Part shown: positions 1 through 6,109 of the stretch, piece by piece | How the letters are laid out: every line of letters starts with the position of its first letter | Position numbering within the stretch: position 1 is the stretch's first letter | Assembly (NCBI GenBank): GCA_945875225.1 | Contig: CAMCJY010000071.1 | Span: 1 to 8,258, forward strand | DNA: 8,258 nucleotides | Reading direction: 5' to 3' | Source of the DNA: Comamonas sp. lk | GTDB lineage: Bacteria; Pseudomonadota; Gammaproteobacteria; Burkholderiales; Burkholderiaceae_C | The notes under the pieces: generated by a model | What the model was told of the DNA's origin: nothing | The model's database searches: none | Seen by the model: the letters and a program-made list of their open reading frames with translations, nothing else | Program-made: the position numbers and the translations under genes

Positions 1-58
1 GCCTTGTTTGCAGCTGGGTCGCGCAGGTATTTGATCCCTTCGTGCGCACCTGACCCAT

Positions 59-86
59 AAAAAATGCCGCTGCAAGATGGCATTTT
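59..86 (-). terminator. Rho-independent terminator after the CDGSH gene
   Basis: An 8-bp perfect stem (AAAATGCC at 61-68 against GGCATTTT at 79-86) encloses a 10-nt loop. Read on the minus strand, the second arm runs into six consecutive T (the A-run at 59-64). It lies 16 nt past the stop of the CDGSH gene, where the end of the minus-strand series is expected. The stem is fairly A/T-rich, and because both arms end in A/T runs it may also work on the plus strand for a gene arriving from the left. The structure is seen; termination is inferred. Confidence 0.7.
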
Positions 87-102
87 AAATACCGAGTCTT
101 AG

Positions 103-342
103 TTAAGCCAGCGCTTTGTGGGCACCATCACACAGGGGCTTAGCAGCGCTGTGTTTGCAGCCGCAAAAATACACGGTCTTAGTTTCTTCGGCGTGGTATT
201 TCACGGGGGAAAATTGGCTGCCTTTGTGCGAACCGTCGCAAAAAGGTTGGGCCTTGCTTTGTCCGCAAGAGCACCAGTAGTAGTCTTTGCCTGCTTCGAC
301 ATTGCTGGCATAAGGTGACTTTTGGGCGATCTGGGGTTCCAT
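103..342 (-). CDS. Dual CDGSH-type iron-sulfur protein
   Basis: A 79-residue protein with two CDGSH motifs: C24-S-C26 with C35-D-G-S-H39, and C60-G-C62 with C71-D-G-A-H75. Each has the C-x-C-x8-C-x3-H pattern that binds a [2Fe-2S] cluster with three Cys and one His, so two clusters are expected. There is no signal peptide or membrane segment, so it should be soluble and cytoplasmic, like the tandem-CDGSH proteins related to CISD3. Family members are linked to redox or iron-sulfur handling, but the role of bacterial ones is largely unknown. I chose ATG 342 because AGGA stands 6 nt upstream and conserved-looking sequence begins there; the frame stays open to 453 but that extension overlaps the preceding gene. 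It is last in the minus-strand series, 82 nt after the hydrolase gene and just before a terminator. It could be co-transcribed or have its own promoter. Confidence 0.9.
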   Translation of the reverse strand: MEPQIAQKSPYASNVEAGKDYYWCSCGQSKAQPFCDGSHKGSQFSPVKYHAEETKTVYFCGCKHSAAKPLCDGAHKALA

Positions 343-348
343 GATTTT

Positions 349-352
349 TCCT
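349..352 (-). promoter_or_regulatory. Ribosome binding site fixing the CDGSH start
   Basis: On the minus strand AGGA is followed by 6 nt (AAAATC) and then ATG at 342. This is good Shine-Dalgarno spacing and supports the 79-residue form over a longer one starting at 453. Confidence 0.7.
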
Positions 353-390
353 GGTGATTGAACAGTTTCTAACGATTGCGGCCGCACTGT

Positions 391-408
391 CTGCTTGGGC
401 TGAAGCAG
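391..408 (-). promoter_or_regulatory. Small hairpin in the gap before the CDGSH gene
   Basis: CTGCTT (391-396) and AAGCAG (403-408) form a perfect 6-bp stem around a 6-nt loop, about 50 nt upstream of the CDGSH start in the 82-nt gap after the hydrolase gene. No T-run follows on either strand, so it is not a standard terminator. No convincing -35/-10 pair was found nearby. It may be an mRNA processing or leader structure, or chance. Confidence 0.25.
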
Positions 409-424
409 GCTTGAAGCATACGCA

Positions 425-1366
425 TTATCCCCCTGGCCTCGGGCTGGATGCACTAAGCCAAAAAGGCGTCAGGCGCGCCACGAAATCGGGCAGATCCTCA
501 AAATAGGGCAAGGCACCGCCTGGCACTTTGTGGGTGTGCCAGGCACCTGCCGTTGTGATCAAGGCCAAACCCCGGTAATCGGTGAAGTCACCGCGTGTCG
601 CCATAGAAATCCACACAGGACATTGCAGCGCTTCATACACCGTGTGGATGTCCTGGCTGAACAAGACCATGGACAAAAAGCACAAGGGCGCAAAGCGCGC
701 GCCTTCTTCTCGTGCCGTGCGCACGCAATAAGGCCACAGCTGGGGGTCGATATGCGGCGAGCCCCAAGTCCTGCGCAAAAAATAGCGGATGACCGCTGGA
801 CGGGTCAGCGTATCAAACAAGCCCTGCGACCAACGTGGCCAAAGCAAGGCCGCATGTAAGCGCGGCTTGTAGCTGTTGCTGCCCGGCGGGCCCCGGCGCC
901 GCTTTAAGCGGCTCAGTCCGGTGGGACTGACCAGGGCGAGGCGGGCGATGCGCTGCGGCGCCTCGGTAGCGGCGCGGGCCGCAAATTCGCTGGACAAAGA
1001 CAGGGCCAGTACATCGATGGGCACAGGCCCATGCTCACTGGCTAAGAGGTCCAGCACCGCGTGAATGGCATCGGTCATGAGACGCGGCGTGTACATTCGC
1101 TCGCCGCGCTCGGAAAAACCATAGCCAGGCAAATCCATCGCCAGCACTAACCGATCGCGCTGGTAGTGCTCGAACAAAGGCCGCACTTCCGCTGCCGAGG
1201 CAGCAGCGTTGATACTGTGTATCAATAACAGTGGCGGCAAACCCAGTGCAGGGTCTTGGGGCGTAGAAATATAGAGGTTGATGCGTCCTACCCCAGTGTC
1301 TATCACCCGCTGGGTAGCTTGCAGCGCGGGCGGCAGAGGTGGAATAGGCTTTAAAGCGGCGGACAT
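425..1366 (-). CDS. Alpha/beta-hydrolase-fold protein, catalytic His not evident
   Basis: A 313-residue protein (counting from ATG 1366) with the landmarks of the alpha/beta-hydrolase fold: strand LLLIHS (47-51) where the oxyanion-hole HG usually sits, MDLPGYGFSE (78-86), a nucleophile elbow in LALSLSSEF (120-128) with candidate nucleophile S123, and a C-terminal VPGGALPYFEDLPDFV (281-296) that matches the family's usual G-H-x-P-x-x-E segment. Two departures stand out: the elbow reads A-x-S-x-S instead of G-x-S-x-G, and the usual catalytic His is A285. The acid could be D260 or D263. H277 and H279 lie just upstream but off the normal position. The middle (about 150-240) is a cap-like insert rich in W, R and P. 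No signal peptide is seen. An in-frame GTG at 1399 would add 11 residues; neither start has a good ribosome binding site. Fold assignment is firm, while substrate and even activity are unknown. It lies 49 nt after folK. Confidence 0.85.
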   Translation of the reverse strand: MSAALKPIPPLPPALQATQRVIDTGVGRINLYISTPQDPALGLPPLLLIHSINAAASAAEVRPLFEHYQRDRLVLAMDLPGYGFSERGERMYTPRLMTDAIHAVLDLLASEHGPVPIDVLALSLSSEFAARAATEAPQRIARLALVSPTGLSRLKRRRGPPGSNSYKPRLHAALLWPRWSQGLFDTLTRPAVIRYFLRRTWGSPHIDPQLWPYCVRTAREEGARFAPLCFLSMVLFSQDIHTVYEALQCPVWISMATRGDFTDYRGLALITTAGAWHTHKVPGGALPYFEDLPDFVARLTPFWLSASSPRPGG

Positions 1367-1415
1367 GGCCAATTTTAAGTGGCTGCAGCGATTGGGCACC
1401 TGGCCGCTGTCGCCT

Positions 1416-1880
1416 TCATATTTTTTCCATCACTTGCTCGGACACAGCTTGCAACTCTTGCGCACTGACCAGCGCCGGCGCGATATCGGCCAGAGGGCGA
1501 AGCACGAAAGCTCTCTGGCGCATGCGCGGATGTGGCACCGTCAGCGTCGGGCTGTCGATGCGGGCTGCGCCGTAAAGCAAGATGTCCAGGTCGAGGGTGC
1601 GCGGGGCGTTACGGTAAGGCCTTTCACGCCCTGCACCGCGCTCCAACTGGTGCAAACGGGCCAGCAAATCCGGCGCACTCAGGCGGGTGGAAATTTGCAG
1701 CACCGCATTAAAGTAGTCCGGCCCGCTGGAGTCCACCGGCGCGCTGCGGTACAGGGGCGAGGCGGCGTGCAACTGGCAATAGTCAAAAGCGGCGATGGTC
1801 TGCATCGCCTCTTGCACGGCCTGTTGGGCATCGCCCAAATTGGCACCCAAGCCGATGGTGGCAATCAGGGGCTCTCGCAT
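1416..1880 (-). CDS. folK: 6-hydroxymethyl-7,8-dihydropterin pyrophosphokinase
   Basis: A 154-residue HPPK, typical in length for the family. It transfers pyrophosphate from ATP to 6-hydroxymethyl-7,8-dihydropterin, the step before dihydropteroate synthase in folate biosynthesis, in the cytosol. Visible motifs: the N-terminal GLGANLGD (10-17); SPLYRSAPVD (41-50); the signature R90-N-A-P-R94-T-L-D97-L-D99, whose two aspartates bind Mg2+; and VPHPRMRQRAFVLRPL (115-130). The protein looks complete, and ATG 1880 is the only start that fits the conserved beginning, although no strong ribosome binding site precedes it. It begins 12 nt after pcnB, so the two are almost certainly co-transcribed. The pcnB-folK pairing is also known from E. 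coli. Downstream is the alpha/beta-hydrolase gene rather than panB. Confidence 0.96.
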   Translation of the reverse strand: MREPLIATIGLGANLGDAQQAVQEAMQTIAAFDYCQLHAASPLYRSAPVDSSGPDYFNAVLQISTRLSAPDLLARLHQLERGAGRERPYRNAPRTLDLDILLYGAARIDSPTLTVPHPRMRQRAFVLRPLADIAPALVSAQELQAVSEQVMEKI

Positions 1881-1892
1881 GGGCTTGGCAAC

Positions 1893-3512
1893 TTAGTTGG
1901 AATCGGCAGGGCTACCCTGCCCTTGGCTATCGTCTGCCGGGCGCCCGGCGCCAGAGCGACGGCGACGGCGACGCTTTTTAGGAGCGTCACCCGCCTGGGT
2001 ATAGGCCCCGTCTTCATCGGATGCATGCGGTCCGGGGGCCTGGGCCTGGACGCTGTCCCCGTCCGAAGCTGCATCGCCGGGCGCGCGGTACGTCGCAGAT
2101 GCGGGCCTGGGGGCGCGCACCGCGCGTGGACGCTTGAGGTTTTCTTTGCGCACCTGGTCCACCAGGTCTTCGCGGATCGCATCATCGCCGGTAGAGAACT
2201 CTTGCCACCAATCGGCCAGCACTTCGTCCACCTCGCCAATGTCTGCGCGCAAGCGCATAAAGTCAAAGGCGGCGCGAAAGCGCTCTTGTTGCACCAGGCC
2301 AAATGGTGCACTGCCCACGCGTTTATCAAAGCGCGGCTGCATCATCCATATTTCGCGCATGTCGGCGGCCAATTTGCCGCGCCCGGACACGTCGCCGATA
2401 CGGGCGTTAAACACATCGTCTATCGCGTCCTGCAAGGCCGGATGCGCATGCTGCCCATCGGCCTGGCGCGCAGCCCAGCCGTCGCGCACATCGGCCCAGA
2501 GCACGCAGGCCAGTAAAAAGCTGGGCGCTACCGGTTTACCCTCGCCCACGCGCCGGTCGGTGTCTTGCAATGCCGTGGTTACAAATGCATGGTCGGCGCG
2601 CTCCACCACCAAATCGAGCAAAGGGTAAATGCCGCGCTCCAGCCCGAGCTTGCGCAATTGCGCGATCGAGGCCAGCGCGTGCCCGGTTTGCAAGAGCTTG
2701 AGCATTTCATCAAACAAACGACTTTGCGGTACATCGGCCAGTAGGGGCAGGCATTTGCGCAAAGGGGCTGCAGTTTTGCTGTCCACCTTAAATCCCAAAG
2801 GCGCTAGCTTGGCCGCAAAGCGCACCGCACGGATGATGCGCACCGGGTCTTCGCGGTAGCGCACACCGGCGTCGCCAATCATCCTGAGGGTTTTGTTTTT
2901 GGCATCTTTGATGCCGCCGTGGTAGTCCACCAAAATTTGCGTCTGCGGGTCGTAGTACATCGCGTTGATAGTGAAGTCGCGCCGCACCGCGTCTTCCTCT
3001 TGTGGGCCCCAGACGTTGTCGCGCAGCACACGGCCCGTGGAGTCCACAGCATGCTTCATGCCAGCGAGCTCACTTTTGCTGGTTTTTTCATTACCGGCTA
3101 CTTGCTCGGCTGCCGCGTTATCTAGGTAGGCACGAAAGGTAGAGACTTCAATCACTTCATGCTCGCGGCCTCGGCCATAGACCACGTGGACGATGCGAAA
3201 ACGCCGCCCGATGATGAAGGCGCGGCGAAAGAGGGACTTCACCTGCTCGGGCGTGGCGTCGGTAGCGACGTCAAAGTCTTTGGGGCGCAGGCCCAGCAGC
3301 AGATCGCGCACCGCGCCGCCCACCACATAGGCCGCAAAGCCGGCATCCTGCAAAGTGCGCACCACATTGGCGGCGCGCTCATCGACCAGGGTGGGATCGA
3401 TGCCATGGGTTTTCACCGGCACGTCCACGCGTTTACCTAGTGAGGGTTTGCCGTCGGTACTGCTGCTGCCGGTGGCCTTAGCCAACAAGTTGGTAATGAA
3501 ATTTTTGATCAT
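1893..3512 (-). CDS. pcnB: Poly(A) polymerase I
   Basis: A 539-residue class II nucleotidyltransferase that adds 3' poly(A) tails to RNA and so promotes decay by the degradosome and PNPase. Seen in order: GGAVRD (65-70); the metal-binding pair in KDFDVAT (D79, D81); AFIIGRRFRIVHV (98-110), characteristic of PcnB as opposed to CCA-adding enzymes; RRDFTINAMYY (177-187, with D179); the RNA-binding REDPVRIIRAVRFAAKL (220-236); RLFDEMLKLL (265-274); and a C-terminal poly(A)-polymerase domain to about 450, including FRAAFDFMRLRA (412-423) and WWQEF (435-439). The last 80 residues are low-complexity and contain KKRRRRRR (512-519), a polybasic tail likely to bind RNA. ATG 3512 gives the N terminus MIKNFI, usual for related proteins, but has no clear ribosome binding site. 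It lies 52 nt after the HAD gene and 12 nt before folK. CCA transferase is the alternative; length and tail argue against it. Confidence 0.96.
   Translation of the reverse strand: MIKNFITNLLAKATGSSSTDGKPSLGKRVDVPVKTHGIDPTLVDERAANVVRTLQDAGFAAYVVGGAVRDLLLGLRPKDFDVATDATPEQVKSLFRRAFIIGRRFRIVHVVYGRGREHEVIEVSTFRAYLDNAAAEQVAGNEKTSKSELAGMKHAVDSTGRVLRDNVWGPQEEDAVRRDFTINAMYYDPQTQILVDYHGGIKDAKNKTLRMIGDAGVRYREDPVRIIRAVRFAAKLAPLGFKVDSKTAAPLRKCLPLLADVPQSRLFDEMLKLLQTGHALASIAQLRKLGLERGIYPLLDLVVERADHAFVTTALQDTDRRVGEGKPVAPSFLLACVLWADVRDGWAARQADGQHAHPALQDAIDDVFNARIGDVSGRGKLAADMREIWMMQPRFDKRVGSAPFGLVQQERFRAAFDFMRLRADIGEVDEVLADWWQEFSTGDDAIREDLVDQVRKENLKRPRAVRAPRPASATYRAPGDAASDGDSVQAQAPGPHASDEDGAYTQAGDAPKKRRRRRRSGAGRPADDSQGQGSPADSN
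1956..1973 (-). repeat. Hexanucleotide repeat coding the PcnB Arg6 run
   Basis: Three perfect GCGACG units on the plus strand read CGT-CGC three times on the coding strand, giving R514-R519 of PcnB. Slippage by one unit would change the run by two arginines without shifting the frame. The repeat is short, so it is more likely coding constraint than a true variable tract. Confidence 0.6.
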
Positions 3513-3564
3513 AAAAACTATGGTTGCGCCGAGCCTGCGTGTGCGGGGCTAGGGCGCGTCGCCT

Positions 3565-4251
3565 TTAGGCGAAGAGTTCGAGTATGCGCCATCCGCGCGC
3601 CTGGGCAATGGCGCGCAAGGGCTCGTCCGGGTTGGTGGCTACCGGCACATTGGCTTTTTCCAAAAGCGGCAGGTCATTAATAGAGTCCGAGTAGAAAGTG
3701 CTGTGTACGTCCTGCCAGCCTAAATTGCGCGCCGCCAGCCAGGCCTCTACACGCGCCACCTTGCCTTCGCGAAAGCTGGGTATGCCGCGCACTTCGCCGG
3801 TAAACCAGCCACTGCCACCGGGCGCGGTGTCGCGCTGCAAATCGACGGCCATCAATTCGTCGGCACCCAGAGCGGCGGCAATCGGGCGGGTGACAAATTC
3901 ATTGGTGGCCGTCACCACGATCACGGTAGCGCCTTCGGCTTTGTGCTGGCCTACCAGTGCAAAAGCTTGCGGCAAGAGGCCGGGCTTGACGACTTCTTCC
4001 ATAAAAAGCGCATGCGCTTGGCAGGCCGCCTCTTCCCCACGCTGCACAAAAGCGGCAGTGGCAAAGCGGGCGTATTCATAAATATCCATGGTGCCGGATT
4101 TGTACTGGGCGTAAAAACCGTCGTTGCGCCGCATGAACTCCACCGGGTCGGTCCAACCCAGGCGGGAGGTGAACTGGCCCCAGCTGTAATCGGAATCAAA
4201 GGGAATCAGCGTATGGTCCAGGTCAAACAGGGCCAGCTTGGGCAAACTCAT
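3565..4251 (-). CDS. HAD-IB family phosphatase (SerB-like)
   Basis: A 228-residue haloacid-dehalogenase-fold hydrolase. All four motifs are present: I, D10-L-D12-H-T14 (nucleophile and acid/base aspartates); II, VVT114AT; III, K164; IV, YSD189SIND193LPLL, which binds Mg2+. A helical cap of the IB type fills about 17-90 between motifs I and II, as in phosphoserine phosphatase. It should therefore be a soluble phosphomonoesterase. Substrate cannot be read from sequence; related betaproteobacterial proteins are variously named phosphoserine phosphatase-like or histidinol-phosphatase, and I recall the latter only as an annotation label. The start is well supported: GGAG is 5 nt upstream, and the ATG overlaps the hda stop in the 4-nt ATGA, implying translational coupling with hda. 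The stop lies in a small hairpin (TCGCC 3559-3563, GGCGA 3568-3572). Confidence 0.93.
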   Translation of the reverse strand: MSLPKLALFDLDHTLIPFDSDYSWGQFTSRLGWTDPVEFMRRNDGFYAQYKSGTMDIYEYARFATAAFVQRGEEAACQAHALFMEEVVKPGLLPQAFALVGQHKAEGATVIVVTATNEFVTRPIAAALGADELMAVDLQRDTAPGGSGWFTGEVRGIPSFREGKVARVEAWLAARNLGWQDVHSTFYSDSINDLPLLEKANVPVATNPDEPLRAIAQARGWRILELFA

Positions 4252-4937
4252 GTGTTCTCCAACATCGAGCGGATCAGGGGGATAGTGATAGCGCGCTGGG
4301 TTTGCAGCGCGTAGCGGTCCAACTCATCGAGCAGGGCCAGCAAGCTGCCCAGGTCGCGGCTGAAGCGGCGCAAGGTGTAGTCCATCACCTCGTCGCTCAG
4401 GAACAGGCCCCGCGCATCGGCCGCTTGGCGCAATACCGCGCGGCTTTGCGCTTCGCCCAGGGGCTGCAAGACAAATATATGGCCCCAGCCCAGGCGGGTG
4501 CGCAGGTCTTCGCGCAAAAGCAAATCGGCCGGTGCGCTGCTGCCCGCTGCCAGCACCAGGCGTTGCAAGCTGTGCGCCTGCACAAACCACCCAAACGCGG
4601 TGTGTTGCTGCTCGGCGGAATACAGGTGCACATCATCCATCAGCACTATGGTCCAGGATTCGTCGAAATCAGGCGGCACGGCGCCAGATGCATCCATCCA
4701 CCCGGCACTGGCGCCACGCGCGCGCAGGCCTTCTTCCAACGCGCGCAGTAAATGGGTCTTGCCACTTCCTTCAGGGCCCCACAGATAAGTAGGCACGGCC
4801 AAAGCGACTGGCACTTGCTGGCCCTGCACCATGCGCTGCAAGTGCGCATGCGCTACGCTATTGGGGCCTGGGAAGAAATTGTCCAGCGTCGCCGGGCCGG
4901 GCATAGCGATATCGAGCGCGATTTGCCGCATCACCAT
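4248..4937 (-). CDS. hda: DnaA regulatory inactivator Hda
   Basis: A 229-residue protein consisting of essentially one DnaA-type AAA+ module, without DnaA's N-terminal or DNA-binding domains. Hda bound to the DNA-loaded sliding clamp stimulates ATP hydrolysis by DnaA (RIDA) and prevents re-initiation of replication. Visible: N-terminal RQIALDI (4-10), at the place of the clamp-binding motif (QLSLPL in E. coli); TLDNFFPGPN (17-26); Walker A G54-P-E-G-S-G-K60-T61; Walker B IVLMDD102; REDLRTRL (142-149) with an arginine-finger candidate R148; and RRFSRDLGSLLALLDELD (190-207) with sensor-2 R194. ATG 4937 and ATG 4931 are both possible (the protein begins M-V-M), and neither has a strong ribosome binding site. 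It begins 3 nt after the AI-2E gene stop and overlaps the HAD gene by 4 nt. A DnaC-like loader is excluded by length and motif spacing. Confidence 0.94.
   Translation of the reverse strand: MVMRQIALDIAMPGPATLDNFFPGPNSVAHAHLQRMVQGQQVPVALAVPTYLWGPEGSGKTHLLRALEEGLRARGASAGWMDASGAVPPDFDESWTIVLMDDVHLYSAEQQHTAFGWFVQAHSLQRLVLAAGSSAPADLLLREDLRTRLGWGHIFVLQPLGEAQSRAVLRQAADARGLFLSDEVMDYTLRRFSRDLGSLLALLDELDRYALQTQRAITIPLIRSMLENT
4257..4260 (-). promoter_or_regulatory. Ribosome binding site of the HAD gene inside hda
   Basis: GGAG on the minus strand, 5 nt before ATG 4251. It lies within the last codons of hda, so ribosomes finishing hda can restart on the HAD gene. Confidence 0.7.
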
Positions 4938-4940
4938 CTA

Positions 4941-6017
4941 TTAGCGCTGGTAGAGGCCGCTGGCCATATAGCTACTGCGCAAACGGCGTATGGCCACCAG
5001 CAGCACTGCGCTGGCCGGCAGGGCCACCAAAATGCCGACAAAACCGAAGAGCTGCCCAAAAGCCATCAGCGCAAAGATGACGGCCAGCGGGTGCAGACCG
5101 ATGCGCTCTCCCACCAGGCGCGGGGTAAGGAAAAAGCTCTCCAGCAACTGGCCCAGGCCAAAGACCACGGCCACCATGGTCAGGGCATAGGATGGGCCGG
5201 AAGTGGCCGAGAACTCCAACAAGCCGGCTAGCAGCGCCAGCACCAGGCCCAAGCCAAAGCCCAGATAAGGCACAAACACCGCCAGACCCGTAAACGCGCC
5301 TATCGGCAGCGCCAAATCCAAGCCGAACAACGCCAGCGCCACGCTGTAATACACCGCGAGCACGCCCATCACCACCAGCTGCCCCCGCAGGTATTCGCCC
5401 AGCACCTGGTCGGCATCGATCAGAAAGCTTTGCGTGCCCTCGCGGTAGCGCGGCGGTATCAGGGTGCGCAGCCCCGTCATAAAGCGCTCCCAATCCATGA
5501 GCAGATAAAACAAAACTACCGGGATGAGCACCAAATTGCCCGCCACCGCCAAGGCGGCGCTGCCACCGAGCTTGAGCGAGGACAGGACCGAGCCCATGGC
5601 ATCTTCCACATTGGCGTTCAGGTAGGTCATGACAAAGGCTTTGATGCCCGCAGGCTCCAGGCTGAAATGCAGGCCGAATTTGCGCAGCGTCGGCTGCACG
5701 GCGGCGTTGAGCTGCTCCAGAAAACCGGGCAGTTGCTCACGCATGAGCGGTATCTCTTTAACCAAAATCGGCACCAGCAGCAGCACCAAGCCCACGAGCA
5801 GCACCAACACCCCCAATTCCACCATCACCACCGCCAGCACGCGGGGCACCCAGCCACGCAAGCGGGCATCGAGCCAGTCCACCAAGGGGGTGAGCGCATA
5901 GGCCAGCACAGCGGCGACTGCGAAAGGCGCGAGCACGGGCGCCAGCAGCCACAGAGTCAGCACGCACAAGGCAACAATGGCAGCCCAGGCGGCGGCGCTT
6001 TTTTGGGAGTCCGTCAA
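4941..6017 (-). CDS. AI-2E / PerM family membrane protein
   Basis: A 358-residue integral inner-membrane protein of the AI-2E transporter superfamily (PerM, YdiK, TqsA). Hydrophobic segments at about 9-27, 28-46, 58-85, 150-173, 213-232, 236-267, 278-298 and 309-342 give about eight helices, with a long polar stretch at 87-150 as in the family. The C-terminal part (LLESFFLTPRLVGERIGLHP at 291-310, then GFVGILVALPASAVLL at 325-340) is the most family-like region. Some members export autoinducer-2 and others act in ion antiport; the substrate here is unknown. I chose the TTG at 6017 because GGAG stands 5 nt before it and the hydrophilic-then-hydrophobic N terminus begins there. The open frame reaches 6122, but that part spans the intergenic palindromes and looks non-coding. 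hda follows after 3 nt. In E. coli perM, hda and purM are also near neighbours, so this grouping may be old. Confidence 0.9.
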   Translation of the reverse strand: MTDSQKSAAAWAAIVALCVLTLWLLAPVLAPFAVAAVLAYALTPLVDWLDARLRGWVPRVLAVVMVELGVLVLLVGLVLLLVPILVKEIPLMREQLPGFLEQLNAAVQPTLRKFGLHFSLEPAGIKAFVMTYLNANVEDAMGSVLSSLKLGGSAALAVAGNLVLIPVVLFYLLMDWERFMTGLRTLIPPRYREGTQSFLIDADQVLGEYLRGQLVVMGVLAVYYSVALALFGLDLALPIGAFTGLAVFVPYLGFGLGLVLALLAGLLEFSATSGPSYALTMVAVVFGLGQLLESFFLTPRLVGERIGLHPLAVIFALMAFGQLFGFVGILVALPASAVLLVAIRRLRSSYMASGLYQR

Positions 6018-6022
6018 TGCAT

Positions 6023-6026
6023 CTCC
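6023..6026 (-). promoter_or_regulatory. Ribosome binding site supporting a TTG start
   Basis: GGAG on the minus strand followed by ATGCA and then TTG at 6017. It decides the start of the AI-2E family gene. An out-of-frame ATG within the spacer (6022) meets a stop after two codons, so it is not a rival start. Confidence 0.65.
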
Positions 6027-6037
6027 AAAAGGGGGCT

Positions 6038-6048
6038 GGGCTAAGCCC
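6038..6048. repeat. Inverted repeat 1 of the purM intergenic region
   Basis: GGGCT-A-AGCCC, perfect 5-bp arms around one base, about 20 bp upstream of the AI-2E gene start. It would lie in that gene's 5' leader. The symmetry is seen directly; no function is assigned. Confidence 0.5.
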
Positions 6049-6049
6049 G

Positions 6050-6070
6050 TAAAATCGAAGTTCGATTCTA
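6050..6070. promoter_or_regulatory. Near-perfect palindrome with mirrored -10-like hexamers
   Basis: The core AATCGAA-G-TTCGATT (6053-6067) is a perfect 7-1-7 palindrome. Extending it to 6050 and 6070 adds two more paired bases on each side with one mismatch. The left edge reads TAAAAT on the plus strand (6050-6055, toward purM) and the right edge reads TAGAAT on the minus strand (6070-6065, toward the AI-2E gene); each matches the TATAAT consensus at five of six positions. I found no good -35 element for either. It may be a symmetric bidirectional promoter, or an operator covering overlapping promoters. The symmetry is seen; the function is inferred. Confidence 0.4.
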
Positions 6071-6086
6071 TCGGGCAGGCCCCGAT
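6070..6086. repeat. Inverted repeat 3: strong hairpin upstream of purM
   Basis: ATCGGG (6070-6075) and CCCGAT (6081-6086) pair perfectly around the 5-nt loop CAGGC. If purM transcription begins near 6062, this hairpin would be in the 5' leader. No T-run follows, so it is not a standard terminator. Confidence 0.5.
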
Positions 6087-6095
6087 CCCACTCTC

Positions 6096-6109
6096 GCAGG
6101 CATGCCTGC
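6096..6109. repeat. Inverted repeat 4: 14-bp palindrome upstream of purM
   Basis: GCAGGCATGCCTGC is a perfect 14-bp palindrome that ends 18 nt before the purM start codon. As DNA it is operator-like. As RNA it could only form a small hairpin with the central bases as loop. It does not resemble the E. coli PurR operator. Confidence 0.5.

Noticed and set aside
1..56. Possible 3' end of a gene at the left window edge
   Set aside because: Short frames are open on both strands (for example plus-strand frames ending in TGA at 51-53 and TAA at 58-60), but there is too little sequence and no motif to choose among them.
343..453. N-terminal extension of the CDGSH protein to 453
   Set aside because: It overlaps the end of the hydrolase gene, is low in conserved features, and ATG 342 has a well-placed AGGA.
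1278..2516. Long plus-strand open frame (412 codons) opposite folK and pcnB
   Set aside because: Its product resembles no known protein and it lies antisense to two clearly assigned genes. Long antisense frames are common in GC-rich DNA with strong codon bias.
3559..3572. Hairpin TCGCC-TTTA-GGCGA at the HAD stop codon as a terminator
   Set aside because: It has only 5 bp and no T-run on the minus strand, where C/G-rich sequence follows. pcnB begins about 50 nt further, so read-through is more likely.
5430..6044. Plus-strand open frame (204 codons) opposite the AI-2E gene
   Set aside because: It is very rich in Gln and His, as expected from the antisense of Leu/Val-rich membrane helices, and has no recognisable domain.
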